From Fragum whitleyi (taxonomy: Eukaryota > Mollusca > Bivalvia > Cardiida > Cardiidae): a DNA stretch of 64,000 nt. The notes under the pieces are model-generated. The model ran no database searches. It saw only the letters and a list, made by a program, of their open reading frames with translations, and was not told the origin of the DNA. Position numbers and translations under genes: made by a program. Of the stretch, positions 44,701 through 55,344 are shown one piece after another (positions within the stretch are counted from its first letter, which is position 1; the number at the start of each line of letters is the position of its first letter). Location of the stretch: positions 64,410,534-64,474,533 of the forward strand of contig OX411543.1 in assembly GCA_948146395.1 (NCBI GenBank). The letters run 5' to 3'.

Positions 44701-44818
44701 ATTGTGTTGTGAAAAAATATCTAACCATTTCATTAATGAATGGGATTCTAGAACTTCAACTGATCAGTTTAAATTTTTTAAGCAAATTCAAGGACAGTTT
44801 AATACAAATTCTATTTAG
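41732..44818 (+). CDS. LINE ORF2: APE endonuclease and reverse transcriptase, 1028 aa
   Basis: The N-terminal endonuclease shows N10 (WNATG), E37 (SEHW), D155/N157 in GDFNAH and H241 in SSHRP; the usual SDH has Ser in place of Asp. The RT domain shows LYKGGGKPKCDPSSYRAITL, then FLDARQAFDRVW with catalytic D636, and GTRQGGVLSPFLY. The active-site box is F735-A-N-D738: the first Asp of FADD is Asn through AAC at 43940-43942, one G-to-A step from GAC. Asn at this position is expected to abolish polymerisation. The post-RT region contains YTHLGIYY and a thumb-like helical part. The frame ends NTNSI at 44818, before the Cys/His motif that continues in the +1 frame. The otherwise unbroken 1028 codons suggest recent activity of the family. 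The function is target-primed reverse transcription of its own RNA. Confidence 0.92.
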   Translation: MSLIKMCSWNATGLMSSAYYLSKLLDYEAIDICGISEHWLYPFDLYFLDSIHPSYKSMGVCDSDLNIYRGRRVGKGGVALLWRKSLNHLITPLCIENDRIIGIQFQMSRDEYIYILQVYLPSANHSIVLYRDFIETLYNLVSMYSQIGKVVLMGDFNAHLNGTSFVKQIDQRGIALCEFASLLNLFIVTTQPICTGADSSYVSYDKRCRSLIDHVLISEDLISNITYCHMLDDHCLNVSSHRPVVFHLNLSSSAQRPDNLNAHSPDAVSWKRVSSRDTACYSNDLSLNLKMSSLQPPNENIHAFIDNLFDDIVSNINFASKNCLPHTKYRYFLKPYWSAGLKQYHALMRQKRRAWVESGRPRGFQFHSYKEYKDTKRMFRKHHRVCSTQFLQKTNEEIDNACSIDSPLFWRLFNVKRNSSQQNNSSNGIKFNGSLFRDSERICKEWGRHFETLYSDTDSLNYDQSHFDTVSNYVNHLKMDKVKPNYDHILSDELEASLALMKPGKMCGYDKVYTEHLKYGGETLLYYLTVLFNLMYSESYVPQSMKYGIVLTLYKGGGKPKCDPSSYRAITLSSTILKLYEHVILKRLQKSVQIPLHPLQGGFQAQMGSSMTSFILSECISFCEEMESKLYVCFLDARQAFDRVWHEGLFYKLHNEFGVNTTLLNAIIALHENMQSSVFFNGFNSEWFPIKQGTRQGGVLSPFLYLLYINSLIELLVKSKLGFQIEDKSFCSPSFANDMALLSLSCNSLQSMIDLCYQYSRKWRFQYNSSKCAVVTLNESKLSFKNRPKSWCIGQDQIEEIDCYTHLGIYYHKYNKPSYSVKLIDRKLRGTFYGLIKDGLHKNGLNPLTGLKIYESIVIPKALFGCELLPLLSERDSLSLERSHRLCLKQIQGLNLRSRTDVVLGLIKSLPIESQIHKRKLAILGQLCRLERSCAVTEMFLLRMCAYLSGLSRVGFIPDIVVLLQKYGFPHILSDYCSSFSFPGKIMWKKLCCEKISNHFINEWDSRTSTDQFKFFKQIQGQFNTNSI

Positions 44819-45197
44819 GCATTATGCTTCTAGTCATCCCCATTTATTAAAAGCATGTTTTTCGGTCGCACAGCTGATTGTCTTCCTGACACACTTTGAG
44901 CAGAAATGCTCACGTTGTGGAGCGAATGACATTCAGGTGAGCCTAACTGAGCATATCTTAACTGAATGTGTAAGGGTGTATGACTGCTCAGTGCATTTCC
45001 TACAAAAAATTAGGTCGTTATTTCCTACAGATGTTACGCAATCTCTTCTGTCAATGAATTCAAAAGATTATATACATGCCTTGTTTGGAATAAACTTACA
45101 GTTTTATCTTGTTCTAGGCGACAATTTTAGGTCATTCTACTGCACTGTTGTACTCTTTTTACATAGAGCGTGGTTGGATTATAGAAAACCAATATGA
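44770..45197 (+). pseudogene. LINE ORF2 C-terminus in the +1 frame
   Basis: After ORF2 loses frame, the +1 frame reads FRHYASSHPHLLKACFSVAQ and carries a Cys/His motif, C-S-R-C then H-x4-C (CSRCGANDIQVSLTEHILTEC pattern, CX2C X11 H X4 C), typical of LINE C-termini. It continues to RAWLDYRKPI and a stop at 45197. A single-base gain somewhere in 44762-44815, for example in the T6 run at 44774-44779, would explain the break. No canonical -1 slippery heptamer fits the direction needed. Confidence 0.8.
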
Positions 45198-46689
45198 AAT
45201 ATTCAATCTTAGATTGTCAGCCAAATTGGTTTAATTCAGCTCACATAAGCTGTAGTTATGATCATTGTGGTCGACGATTTACACTGTCTTTTGAAACATC
45301 ATAAATAATCGATAAAAGTCATTGGTCGATGCTTTTCATTTCGTTTCGGTTAAGCTTTGGCGAAATAATGACACATTAATTAATTTATTTTCATTTAAAT
45401 AAATGGTGACCATAACATCACACAAACAGTCTTGTTGCGCTGTATTGTGTTATGAAATGGTAGCCTAATAGTATGACTGAAACCTATTATTGGAGGAGCT
45501 TGCTGCTTTGACTCGTGGATCGAAAACAAATGTTCTGGATTCGCGGGTCAAATAGCGTGTTTTGATAGATAAATATACCTCACAATACAAAACTGTAAGT
45601 TATATCGCATCTTCATGTATGCTTTTTCCTTATCACCTAGTCTTTCTTCTATCGTTTTTTTTTCTTTCTTCTTTCATACACTCTATACGTTCAAATGTTT
45701 TTCACATTTCACAACTTTGTTATAAATTTGATGTATATTTGTTCTAACTTATAATCTTCATATATGGAGGAAATAAAGAATATATATATATATGTATACG
45801 AATCATTTGTCTCCTATCAATTGATGTATGATAGGTAGTGCACCTCATTGGAATGAGCATTTCATACAGCGCAATTATATTTGGGCTTTATAAAAAAAGA
45901 TATATAAATAGATATTAAGCGAGGTAGAATAACCGTTCTACTTATTGATTATACGATTTACCCGACAAAAGTGAAAAGGAAAAGTACGTTTTTTTATGTT
46001 ATTCTATTTTTTCTTCTTTTCGTCTTTCTTAAAACCAATAAACTCAACAAAAATGCGTATCTTTAAGTAAATGATGGTCCTTTTTCTGCTTGATACATGC
46101 AATACACAATGGTTGAAAATATATTACCCGACGGTCAAACAATGACCATTTTGGAACTCCATAACATAAGGATAAAAGTTTCAGTCGCTGTCAACCGACG
46201 GTCGCTTTTCAAAAACTCTAATACATTGAGGTAGAATGACCAGGTTTTATTAAAACAAATTAACCAATTGCGTAAAGTTTCCACCCCGATTAGACTGCTG
46301 AATCTGCGCATTCTATCTTGGATCGACGCTTTACGCACTACCCAGATATTCTCTTTTCGACCGACGAGTCGATTCACGGATAAAACCCTCCCGCTCTTGA
46401 CACACAAAAAACTGGACTGTTCACACAATATAAAACCCTGTAAGTGGTTATAATGTCAGCAACGTTACGTATCAATTCTTATAATATTGACGTTTTAATA
46501 ACTCTGTAAATATTACGTTTCATATTTCATATTGATGGCACTTTAACGACAAATAAAACTTTACCCCACTTTCCGTACTCTAAAAACATTTCAATAAGTA
46601 CATGTATTTCTTCCTGAAGCGCTGTGATTTAAAAGTGAATTGAATTGAAGACCAGTTTTGGGGCAAGCTAAGAACTGTCAAATCTATAA
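45198..46689. other. LINE 3' flank and intergenic DNA
   Basis: Holds CATAAGCTGTAGTTATGATC (half of the hairpin type seen at 40742) and a TATATATATA stretch at 45780. No gene recognised. Confidence 0.45.
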
Positions 46690-46930
46690 TTGAGCATGTG
46701 CGTGACAGTTCCAACAATTTCAAATGTGCCCAATGCAAATACATTGGTCAGCCTTTGCGTCCGCGCAGTTTGACCAAATTCTTCACTGTGTATTTTGTAG
46801 ATGAATAAGGTCTCAAGGTATCTCGAGACATTCATGCAATCTTTTATTTGGACTATATAGCTTTCTGGGATGGTCAATGTTTGCTCAAACGCACATGTTA
46901 AATTGTTTGAAATGTCACGCACATGCTCAT
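46690..46930. mobile_element. Family I MITE, complete copy
   Basis: Ends TTGAGCATGTGCGTGACAGT and GTCACGCACATGCTCA, inverted, 241 bp apart. AACAATTTCAAATGTGCCC pairs with the right arm GTTAAATTGTTTGAAATG. Confidence 0.8.
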
Positions 46931-47066
46931 ATAACACTAATATACCAGACAAGACTTAAAAAATCTGAATCTACATTATATAGAAACTTACATAAGTCTT
47001 GAGGATCTAAAAACGTTGAAGATAGTACCCCAATTTCGTACGTTAGCAAACGTACAAAGCGTGATA

Positions 47067-47540
47067 CAGTTAACAACATCGTGAAATTGACATGGCTAAT
47101 ATTTTGGGAATGAATTTGAATGAGAGTGCGGGGAAGGTTTTGAGTGAATTTGAAGGGAGGTAATCCTATATCGCAAATTTTGTTCAGGATGAACAAAATT
47201 AGCGATATTGATTACCTCTCTTTGATAAAAAATGCTTAAAAGTTATATATAGTTTCCTATTTCTTCAAGTACCTATGTTACAATTTGAATACTATCAGTG
47301 AAATCGCGTTGTTGTTTTCTCCTATCAAAATTTATTTTGAATGGCGTTGTTGATTCTATATTTTTCAATGGAATTGAGTGCGTTTGAATACGTGTTTGGA
47401 ATGAATGAATAAATGAATGAATGAATAAATGAATGAATGAATGAATGAATGAATGAATGAATGAATGAATGGAGCGCTGAGTGAGTGGCTTATAATGGTT
47501 TTGATTGAGGTGAATGTCAATTTCACGATATAACTAACTG
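47067..47540. mobile_element. Family A MITE with (GAAT)n expansion, complete copy
   Basis: TA on both sides (47065-47066, 47541-47542). Left CAGTTAACAACATCGTGAAA, right TTTCACGATATAACTAACTG. The inner foldback GGGAGGTAATCCTATATCGC / GCGATATTGATTACCTCTC is intact. About 18 GAAT/AAAT units occupy 47398-47471, at the same place as the expansion in the 9.2-kb copy. Confidence 0.9.
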
Positions 47541-47542
47541 TA

Positions 47543-48248
47543 TCATTTCTAATGCGTCGTACAATAGTTATCATATTGAATATAGAGGTTTCTGGTATAA
47601 TGGGACTCGCTACTTCGACAGCTAATGTTGTAATGGTAACGCAATAAAACCACTAGTTCAGCAAGGAATTTGAACTATTTAGAGATATTGCAATGCTTAC
47701 TTCAATCGTACATTATTGTTTTGCAGTAAAGTACGCCGTGTGAAATATGAGATTCCTACGCTGCCCTCTTGCTTTGTCAACTCAAAGATTAAAAGATCAT
47801 GAAAGATTTTATTCAAATCTTTTTATCGATCATCAAACCATTATGTATCAAATATTTGTACGATTTCACCATATATCTAATCAAAGCACTGAAAGTACTG
47901 ATGGTGGACGTTTCTGTTGGCATACTAGAGTGATTCCTCCATTTGTGGAGAAAAGTGAAATTTTACATGAAAAATTACGATAGAAGGAAAATGACCTGAC
48001 CCAAGTTCGCATTTTGCTTCAGATATACGTTTCTCAACATATATTGTGGATCGTCAACAAAGTCCTGTAATTACAAGGTTCGATAACTTTCGGATTTATT
48101 CCCGGTGTAGTTTAAGCAGTGATTCTTCGATCCATTTGTTATTAAAGGAAAGAAATGGCATTTAGATGATCTAGGTTATTATTCTTATTTTGTAATGCTA
48201 ATCAGTTCTCCGTAATCTCATTATTAAAATTATGGTGTTATCTGCTTA
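47543..48248. other. Intergenic, nothing recognised
   Basis: A 78-codon frame at 47747 is not supported by other evidence. Confidence 0.4.
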
Positions 48249-49275
48249 AACTAGAAAGCTATGAATGGCTTGGGTCGCTCCACAGGCTTGAAATTCTTGT
48301 AAAAGAAAAAGAAAAGTTTTGACTAGATTTTTAGATATTTTGGATTCTTCTGATGTTGAAAATGATTTTCAGAGTTTCCACTATATAACATATAGAGAAA
48401 AGACCTCCGCCAATAAAAAAAAAACATATATTTCATCCAATGACAATAATTTTGTCTATATGATAAAGGGGTCGCCTAAGGATCATAACAATGAAGTTTG
48501 ATTGATATCCACTCAGAACATTCTGAGATGATTTCCAAAGATTACACAAAATAACATATTGAGAAATTACCTCTGCCCATAAAATACATATTTTTCAGCC
48601 GATCAAAGTAATTTTTGGTAGACTCATAAAGGGTTACTCAAAAAGATCACTCCGGTGAAATTTGGTTGAAAACCATCAGTTACATTCTGAGAAAATGATT
48701 TTCAAAGTTTCCACTAAATAACATATAGAGAAATGACCTCCGCCCATTAATATAATTATTTTTCATCCGATCACAATAATTCCTGGTAGCCTGATAAAGG
48801 ATCACAAAAGTATCATTCGAGTGAAATTTGGTTGAAAACCATCAGTTACATTCTGAGAAAATGATTTTCAAAGTTTCGACTAAATAACATATAGAGAAAT
48901 GACCTCCGCCCATAAAATACATATTTTTCAACCGATCACAATAGTTTTTTATAGACTGATAAAAGGCCACTCAAGGATCATTCATGTAAAATCTAATTGG
49001 TATCCATCAATAAGATTCTGAGAAAACCAACTTTTAACCATATTTGGAAATAAGCCACGCCCATTAAATCCATGTTTGTCATTGGATCTAAATTTCTTGA
49101 ACAACTTTGAAAGAGGATCACCCTAGGATCATTCCTGTGAAGTTTGATTGAAATTCATCCAGTAGTTTCTGAGGAGAAGATTTTTAAAGAAAAAGTTTAC
49201 GACCGGACGCACGAACGGACGACGGACACAACGCCATGACAATAGCCCCAGTGGCCTTCGGCCAGTGGAGATAGA
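48249..49275. mobile_element. Element with a tandem array of ~166-bp units, copy 1
   Basis: Starts CTAGAAAGCTATGAATGGCT and GGTCGCTCCACAGGCTTGAA. Unit starts (GATTTTCA or similar) lie at 48364, 48530, 48697, 48863, about 49028 and 49179, a period of 165-167 bp until the last, shorter unit. Each unit holds ACATATAGAGAAATGACCTC, CGCCCAT, TTTTCATCCGATCACAATAA and TTCTGAGAAAAT. The array ends in GGACGCACGAACGGACGACG and a short stem CAGTGGCC/TTC/GGCCAGTG (8 bp, one mismatch). A 160-bp internal array and 3' hairpin recall the Helitron-like 'pearl' elements of bivalves; that link is inference. Confidence 0.8.
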
Positions 49276-49989
49276 AATTCTATAAAAGGATATTAATTAT
49301 TGTTCCGCGATTTTCATTCTCAAAGAAAAGAAAGGGTAAGTGTTCATATAAACGCGTAAAAAATTGCAGACACTAGTCTCGAGTTTGGCTTTCATGTGTT
49401 GAATTGTAAAGTAAAACCCCTTTGCATAAACCTTATTGCATGGCCTGAATGCTTTACTTTACCTGCTCAGACTGTATCCGTATTCATGTGTATATTGATA
49501 TTTCCATTAATTTGCCTTTGTTTTATATACATTAGTAGTGACAGGGGATGTTACCATTCCAGTAATTTCATTTCATGAGTGACCTCCCATTGACCATTGG
49601 GAAATAAGGGGCAATTTACTCACTCTGTCAGAAAAGTAGTTCTACGCAAGTCAAAAATTCACCCGATCTCAGAATTGAATAGGATTTCACACTTAAAAGA
49701 TATCTTTGAGGTTGAAACCAGTTACGTAGACTCCTTGTTTCACTCCATTTTTGAAATGCATAGTTGTCAGACGGTTACAATTCTTCAAAAAGAGTAAATT
49801 GAATCATAATGAGTACTACTGTTTTGAAAACCTATTAACATCTGACAGGATTGTTCAAACGTGGTATTAACACTGGTGAACGTAAACGTCCACCAAAAAT
49901 CATATCATAAAAATCATTAAATGAAATCCTTACGCGTAGGTTGAGATGGCGATTATTGGAATCAGTCATTAGTTCATTAAGAAAACGTT
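49276..49989. other. Intergenic, nothing recognised
   Basis: Short open frames only. Confidence 0.4.
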
Positions 49990-50110
49990 TGCGAAACGTT
50001 TGAAAATAGTTTGTCCCACTTTGCACGTGTTTTCACGTGCAAAGGGGTTAACAATTTTCAATCTTTCGCTAACAAGTTCGAACCCTGAATGCAAGGCAGA
50101 TGCTAATACT
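49990..50110. repeat. CACGTG-tip foldback repeat
   Basis: CTTTGCACGTGTTTTCACGTG forms the tip. AACAATTTTCAATCTTTCGCT and CGAACCCTGAATGCAAGGC follow as a decayed arm. Related to 28090-28226. Confidence 0.6.
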
Positions 50111-50390
50111 GTTATAATGGGTTTTGAAAAAAAATAAATAAATGACCCGTCACATTGGAACGTTCGCAGACGAAGTTGAATCGAAAGTTTACGAATTTTG
50201 AAAAATTAAATCTTAAAAACAAATGGTGGTTTACTTTGCTAGTGAATTCTTTTTTGAATAAACAACTGTTATGAAGCAAATAACTTGCTAATCTTTTTCA
50301 ACAGTTTCTTTTGGAGGAAAACGTTTAAATGGTATTTGGAGATGCAGAGGTCAAACTGAGGAAATATGTGAACAAATTAACCATGTAGTA

Positions 50391-50744
50391 CAGTTTATAA
50401 CGTCGTAAAATTGATACTCGCTCAGGCACTCCAATCAAAACCTGAATCGCTCGCTCGGCGCTACACTCGTAGCATTCAAAATACTCACGACAACATAACG
50501 CCCGAAATCGTCCAAAAACGCCCCGAAATCATGCACAAACACACAGAAATCGTTCAAAATGAACCAAAACTTCACTCAAATAGATAAAATTATTCTATGA
50601 TAAGTAAGTATGTCTTTATCAAAGGGACGTTATTAAATTCCTTGCACTTTAACGACAAAAATGATATTGTATTATCTCGCTTCTACTCATTCAATTTCAT
50701 TCAAACCATTCACCTAATTCACTAATTTCATGGTTTTTTAACTG
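50391..50744. mobile_element. Family A MITE, internally shortened copy
   Basis: TA on both sides (50389-50390, 50745-50746). Left end CAGTTTATAACGTCGTAAAA; right end TTTCATGGTTTTTTAACTG. CGCTCGGCGCTACACTCG replaces the usual CAGCGCTCCATTCATT context. Confidence 0.75.
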
Positions 50745-50746
50745 TA

Positions 50747-51224
50747 GAGAACCAGAATATTCTTGATTCTAAAATTCCAGCCTATACACTGTTTTTAGAC
50801 AATATTTCAATTTTAGTTTCAATTGTCAGATTATTTAAAAAAAATAATTAGAAAAAAATGACGGCAAAGGAAAGAGGGAGACAGGTATGTGATTTTACAA
50901 ATACAATACGTTCAACAATTTGTGAAGGGAAAAGTCGACTTTCAGTATTTATGTCAAAAGTATGTTATTCATTCCATTGTATTAAACAACAAATAATGAC
51001 CTTTCATTTCCTTACATCTAAAGACGTAATGGAGATTTAAACATTCCCATTAAGGGCTTTAGACATCGTAAGATAAATAGACAGAGAGTAAAGACGGTCT
51101 TAAAATCTTTCAACAGAAGTCATTTACAATAATATGAACGAACAGAACTTGTTTATTACCTACATCATTTAAACATTAGTCAAGAACACTCTCCATGCTG
51201 TTGTTGTGGTTCTAGTTTGTTTAA
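50747..51224. other. Intergenic, nothing recognised
   Basis: A 60-codon frame at 50858 has no supporting evidence. Confidence 0.4.
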
Positions 51225-51537
51225 ATAGAATTTTACGCCGCTTTCAACAAAATTTCAGTTGTATCGCGGCAGCGTACAAGGGCTCCTGGTATTTCACCTG
51301 CGTGCAAAGCGGGGTATAATGTAAAACTGTTTGCACCGTTTGGTGATCCTGAACGCAGGGCATTACTACCATTGCATCCTTTCCTAGCATACAGCTGCTA
51401 TCCCACATAGTACTATGATCATCAACCCATTAGAGGAAGACAAATAGTCAGAAAGGATAAGTTTCGCCGTCAGCAATCGAAGCCGGGACCTTTTGAATAA
51501 TAGTCCGACGCGCTACTACTGCGCTATGACAGCGGCT
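51225..51537 (-). mobile_element. SINE copy 2, interrupted by a family B half-element
   Basis: The minus-strand tRNA-like head (51537 down) reads GCCGCTGTCATAGCGCAG. The body matches the 26.4-kb SINE (TATCGCGGC, TTTTACGCCGCTTTCAACAA). At 51301-51360 the body is split by CGTGCAAAGCGGGGTATAAT ... CCTGAACGCAGGG, a family B arm. No (CAAT)n tail is left. Confidence 0.85.
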
Positions 51538-51571
51538 CTACTGTATTTGTAAATACATTTAAACCCCTTAT

Positions 51572-51709
51572 CCAGCCCTGCGTTCAGGATCACCAAACGG
51601 TGCTAAAGGTTTTCCAATTATATCCCGCTTTGCATACAGGTGCACGTGCAAAGCGGGGTACAATTGGAAAACTGTTTGCATCGTTTGGTGGCCCTGAACT
51701 CAGGGCTGG
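51572..51709. mobile_element. Family B foldback MITE, complete copy
   Basis: CCAGCCCTGCGTTCAGGATC ... ATATCCCGCTTTGCATACAG pairs with GTGCAAAGCGGGGTACAATTG ... GGCCCTGAACTCAGGGCTGG. 138 bp, the longest copy, with ends CCAGCCCTG. Confidence 0.9.
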
Positions 51710-51920
51710 TGTTTCACGGCATATTCCTTCTGTACACAAAACTTTGGTAAACAGCAGAGATAGAGATAGATAGGAAAGGTATTCCAGTTTAAGAGATCCC
51801 AGTTACAAACCTTTATTTCTCATTAAAAACATTAAATGAGTATCCCTATCTATAATATAGGATTTCTACAAGTATCTTCGAAATCATTTGATTTGAAATC
51901 GAAAATACTTCATATTTATA

Positions 51921-52342
51921 ATATGACCAACGTCGCGGGAGTGAAATAACCCCGTTGGATATTTTTTATATTACATTGGTGTTTATTACATTAGTGGAAT
52001 ACCTATACAAATGAGCTAGGAACGGTTGTTAACGTTATAGTTTTGTTGTGAAAATGACGTAACAATAGATTTGCCGGCGTCATTTCGCAAACGGCGTTAA
52101 ATGTTTCGCGGAATAACCGAATAACCGATAAATATCACAATTTCCTTGTTTTATCACAAAAATTAAAGTTAGATCTATATTATAAACATAATAACAAATT
52201 AGTAATCATTAAATACTGAATTCATTAAACTCGTCATCGAAAACAGATTAAAATTCGGCGCAGCCTCGTTTTTATCTGTTTATAGATGACTCGTTTAATA
52301 ATAAATTAGGTATTCAATGACCACTAATTTAATATCCTCTAT
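51921..52342. repeat. Family E repeat, full-length-looking copy
   Basis: ATATGACCAACGTCGCGGGA, GTGAAATAACCCCGTTGGAT, AACGGCGTTAAATGTTTCGC, TCGGCGCAGCCTCGTTTTTA and CACTAATTTAATATCC are colinear with 12691-13097. Confidence 0.8.
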
Positions 52343-52446
52343 TTCTGTAGCTCGGGTATTGAGTTTATCGGAAGATCAGCCTGCAAGAACGTGTTGTCAA
52401 ATTCAAGCACACACTACCCAACAAACTAATCAGAAGATGCGAACGT

Positions 52447-52605
52447 TTTAAGGTAGTGGAACTTTTATAGTTCCAAAACATTTTCGAGCGTATGATCATT
52501 CACAATGTTGACCGAGGTTTCCAAATGAAAATCATTAGGAAACCTCTGTTAGAGTTCAATACATCCAAATATTGCGAAACTATTACGGGTCCACTACTAA
52601 GTTAA
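52447..52605. mobile_element. Family C palindromic MITE
   Basis: TTTTAAGGTAGTGGAAC and CGGGTCCACTACTAAG are the ends. The centre is GACCGAGGTTTCCAAATGA / TCATTAGGAAACCTCTGTT. Confidence 0.8.
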
Positions 52606-53039
52606 AAAAAAAACTTAAATTTTGGCCGGTATTTGCGTTCATGTTGACACTGTTTTGGTCATTATGTAGTGCCCGATTATATATTTATTGTTTATTGTAG
52701 AAAAGTATGCAAAGGAAAAAATAATATGTAATATTACAAAAGCCAAGATTACTAAATAACATTGCATAAGAGGGTGTATAATTCTAAAACTAATATCCTT
52801 TGTCAGGTGTTCTGATCATATAGGCGAATATCGTTCTTCTTAGAAATGGTTTAATACTTTTATTCTATAACGTATATATAAATACCCCATTACGAGTGAT
52901 CTTTTATACTCAATTATAACCGAGTACAAATGAATATTTTAGAAATCAAATCAGTATTTTATCAAGATTGAGGACTTCCAAAAGGCGTGGTGTCAGTAGA
53001 TTATAATTAGATGGTAATTCGGCGATAAATGTAATAAGT
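52606..53039. other. Intergenic, nothing recognised
   Basis: AT-rich, no supportable feature. Confidence 0.4.
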
Positions 53040-53503
53040 ATTTTAGATTTTGCTGGTTTTTCATTAATCTCGAGGGACAAATTTGATATTAATATTAAAA
53101 AACTTCCCCGAGCGCAAAATCACCGACATTTCGTTCAGAACTGGACATCATGTTTAAGTACCATTACTCCAACTAGATCCTATATGCATATCAAGACTAC
53201 TTTCTGTAACAAAGATTATCTAACCATTTTACCAAAAAATATTAGTGATACTGATAATGCAAAGATACGTATGTCCTCGCATAAATTACAAGTAGAAATG
53301 GTTGCAATGCTGCTCAAAATTTACAATATGAACATAGACTATGTGAATATTGTGATGAAAGAGAAATTGAATATATTGTTACGCTTCTTTGTCCTATTTT
53401 CTCAGATGTCCTTCATTTATATATCATCATATTGTAGAATCAGACTAAGTATGCTAAAATTTTCAGAACTTTTACAAAGCACTTCAAAGCCATCTTATTA
53501 AAT
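53040..53503 (+). pseudogene. LINE ORF2 C-terminal relic
   Basis: Frames along this stretch give NWTSCLSTI, MHIKTTFCNKDYLTIL, AKIRMSSHKLQVE and, after a frame change, EHRLCEYCDEREIEYIVTLL then CPIFSDV. The order matches the C-terminus of many LINE ORF2 proteins (K.R.SSH.L.IE.GR, then C..C....VEDE.HF...CP). The His of the knuckle is lost and at least one frameshift is present. Upstream RT sequence is missing, so this is a 5'-truncated, dead insertion, unrelated in sequence to the 41-kb LINE C-terminus. Confidence 0.7.
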
Positions 53504-54081
53504 TTAGAAAAAAATATCAGCGAGTCATTAAAAAACAAAAATAAAAAAAAAAAATAACACAACTCCATTTTGATAACTATTAATTATCTTAAAAAGGTTT
53601 TTATTTCCCATTTCTTCAAAATTCTTAGATACAGTCACTTTTTTAAATAAAATTTATTAGCCTTTTACATTTAGTAAGCATTTGTTTAATTGATTTCACA
53701 TTTCGTGTTTGCGTTTATCTGAATTTTTTTGGTGTGCTTGTGAGTGTGGTGTATATTTGTGTGTTTGTATGAATAAGTGTGTGCTGTTTATATGATTGTT
53801 TTGTTGACCTTGAATGAATATATGTTTTGGAAATTGATGTATCGAGAAACTGTTTGTAATTTATGTTACTGAAATAAATGTCTATATATACTAAATGCTT
53901 TCTCTCTTTTACTCCGGCGTTACCAGCAAAATGTCTTGAAGTCGTATTCTTCATTCTTAATGAAGTTTGATTCTATCTGTCGCAGACAATGATTAATTAT
54001 TCATCCGTTCATTAATCGACTGCAGTAATCGAATGCACTAATTGAATCAATCGTTACTATATTTGGTCGATTCCAATAACT
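53504..54081. other. Intergenic, nothing recognised
   Basis: AT-rich with short A runs. Confidence 0.4.
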
Positions 54082-54087
54082 TACATG

Positions 54088-55344
54088 CAGTGCTCTCAAT
54101 AAGGGCCAAAATCAGGAATTTTTGTAATTCCATGTTGGGATTTCAGGAATTTTTTTATGAAGTAAAGAATTTTTACATCCCCCCCCCTGCTATCTTCCCC
54201 CCCCCCCACCGCAAACACACCTTCCATCTTCTGTACACTTTGTAAATGCTCGTTTCCTTGTTAAATGTAAGTTAAATTTTTGCCCCCAAAGTCCATGATT
54301 CCAGTTGGTTCTCTAAGAATAAACAACTTCCAAGCCTTTTAACCTTGTAGCTTGAAGCTGTAGGGACGAGCTTTGGTTTCACAATCCCCTTTTATTACTT
54401 TTATTGAAAAAATTATGGAAACTAATATGAGAAAATGTGGAGTTTCTATTTGGAATCGGTCCTTAGCTGTATCTTGCGCGGTGGGCCTAGGAAATGCGGC
54501 TTACTCAAATTTTAGTTACGATGTTTGGGTATCCGGCGATATTACGGAAATTAATGCAACTTTAATTTTCCTCTGCCTGTCGTTCCAAAGGTAGCGAACG
54601 TTCTAGATAGTGAGTCAATTAAACTTAAAGTTGTAAGCCTATTTAAACTTACGCAGAATTATCCAAATAGCAGAAGTCAAGAAAAAATCGTCATTTCAAA
54701 TCTCTCGTCAGACATGTTGCAGACAACTTAAATGACGTCATTGGGATTTCCCCACGTTCTCCGAAGATACCGATTCTACACGTATTTAAACGAGGGCAGT
54801 CGAATGACCTTTCGTAAATGTTTTCCGGTAGCGTCTTTTTCACTTCGGATAAATTACCCGTAGATCTATTACTAAGAGATTTAGGAAGCGATATTTCGAA
54901 ATTTTATCCGTCTGAGCTGCATGAACTACGTTTGATATAACGAATTTTCCCCTGATTTGAATTTTGTTTGTTTCAATTACCTATCAAAGGACCCTCCCGA
55001 TCTGTATCCGACTAAGAAAGGTAGGTCTAATGACGCGTCGCTAACCCGACAAGATTGCGTAATCAGAGACTGGTTGTTATAGCGACAGTTTAATACCCCG
55101 CGCGTTACACATGGCTTGTTATGGTCAGCTATAATATGTATGCTCGCGTTAATTATCGATTTTTTGCACGTGTAGACTTACATTTAATCCTTTATTAGGT
55201 AAATTCGTAAAACGTCCGGGTTCAAATTACAGGACGTTTTCCTCGAATCTCGGACGTTTTTTTACGTCCGGCTTTGATTTTCCGGACGTAATTTCTGAAA
55301 TTCTGGACGTATATTACGTCGACGTCCGCTTATTGAGAGCACTG
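54088..55344. mobile_element. 1.26-kb non-autonomous TIR element with 6-bp flanking repeats
   Basis: Exact inverted ends CAGTGCTCTCAATAAG / CTTATTGAGAGCACTG are flanked directly by TACATG (54082-54087, 55345-55350). Near the right end the motif CGGACGT or its complement ACGTCCG recurs about eight times between 55210 and 55330. Near the left end AGGAATTTTT occurs twice, followed by poly-C runs (54180-54210). The longest frame is 73 codons, so no transposase. Superfamily not assigned. Confidence 0.8.

Larger units (their letters stand above)
41009..45197 (+). mobile_element. Nearly full-length APE-type non-LTR retrotransposon (LINE)
   Basis: ORF1 (41009-41683), a 48-bp spacer, ORF2 (41732-44818) with endonuclease and reverse transcriptase, and a frameshifted C-terminal segment to 45197. 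The element ends are not defined. The 3' UTR may run to the AATAAAGAATATATATATAT stretch near 45768. No target duplication was found by eye. Clade is undetermined. Confidence 0.93.

Noticed and set aside
44493..44770. Start of the second LINE frame at 44493 as a separate gene
   Set aside because: This part is a shadow of ORF2; only sequence after about 44770 carries conserved C-terminal motifs.
44770..44785. Programmed -1 frameshift site in LINE ORF2
   Set aside because: The downstream frame is +1, and AAATTTTTTAAG does not form an X XXY YYZ heptamer in the zero frame; an indel is simpler.
48249..49275. Regularly spaced repeats considered as a CRISPR-like array
   Set aside because: The units are about 166 bp, adjoining, with no unique spacers, in an animal genome.
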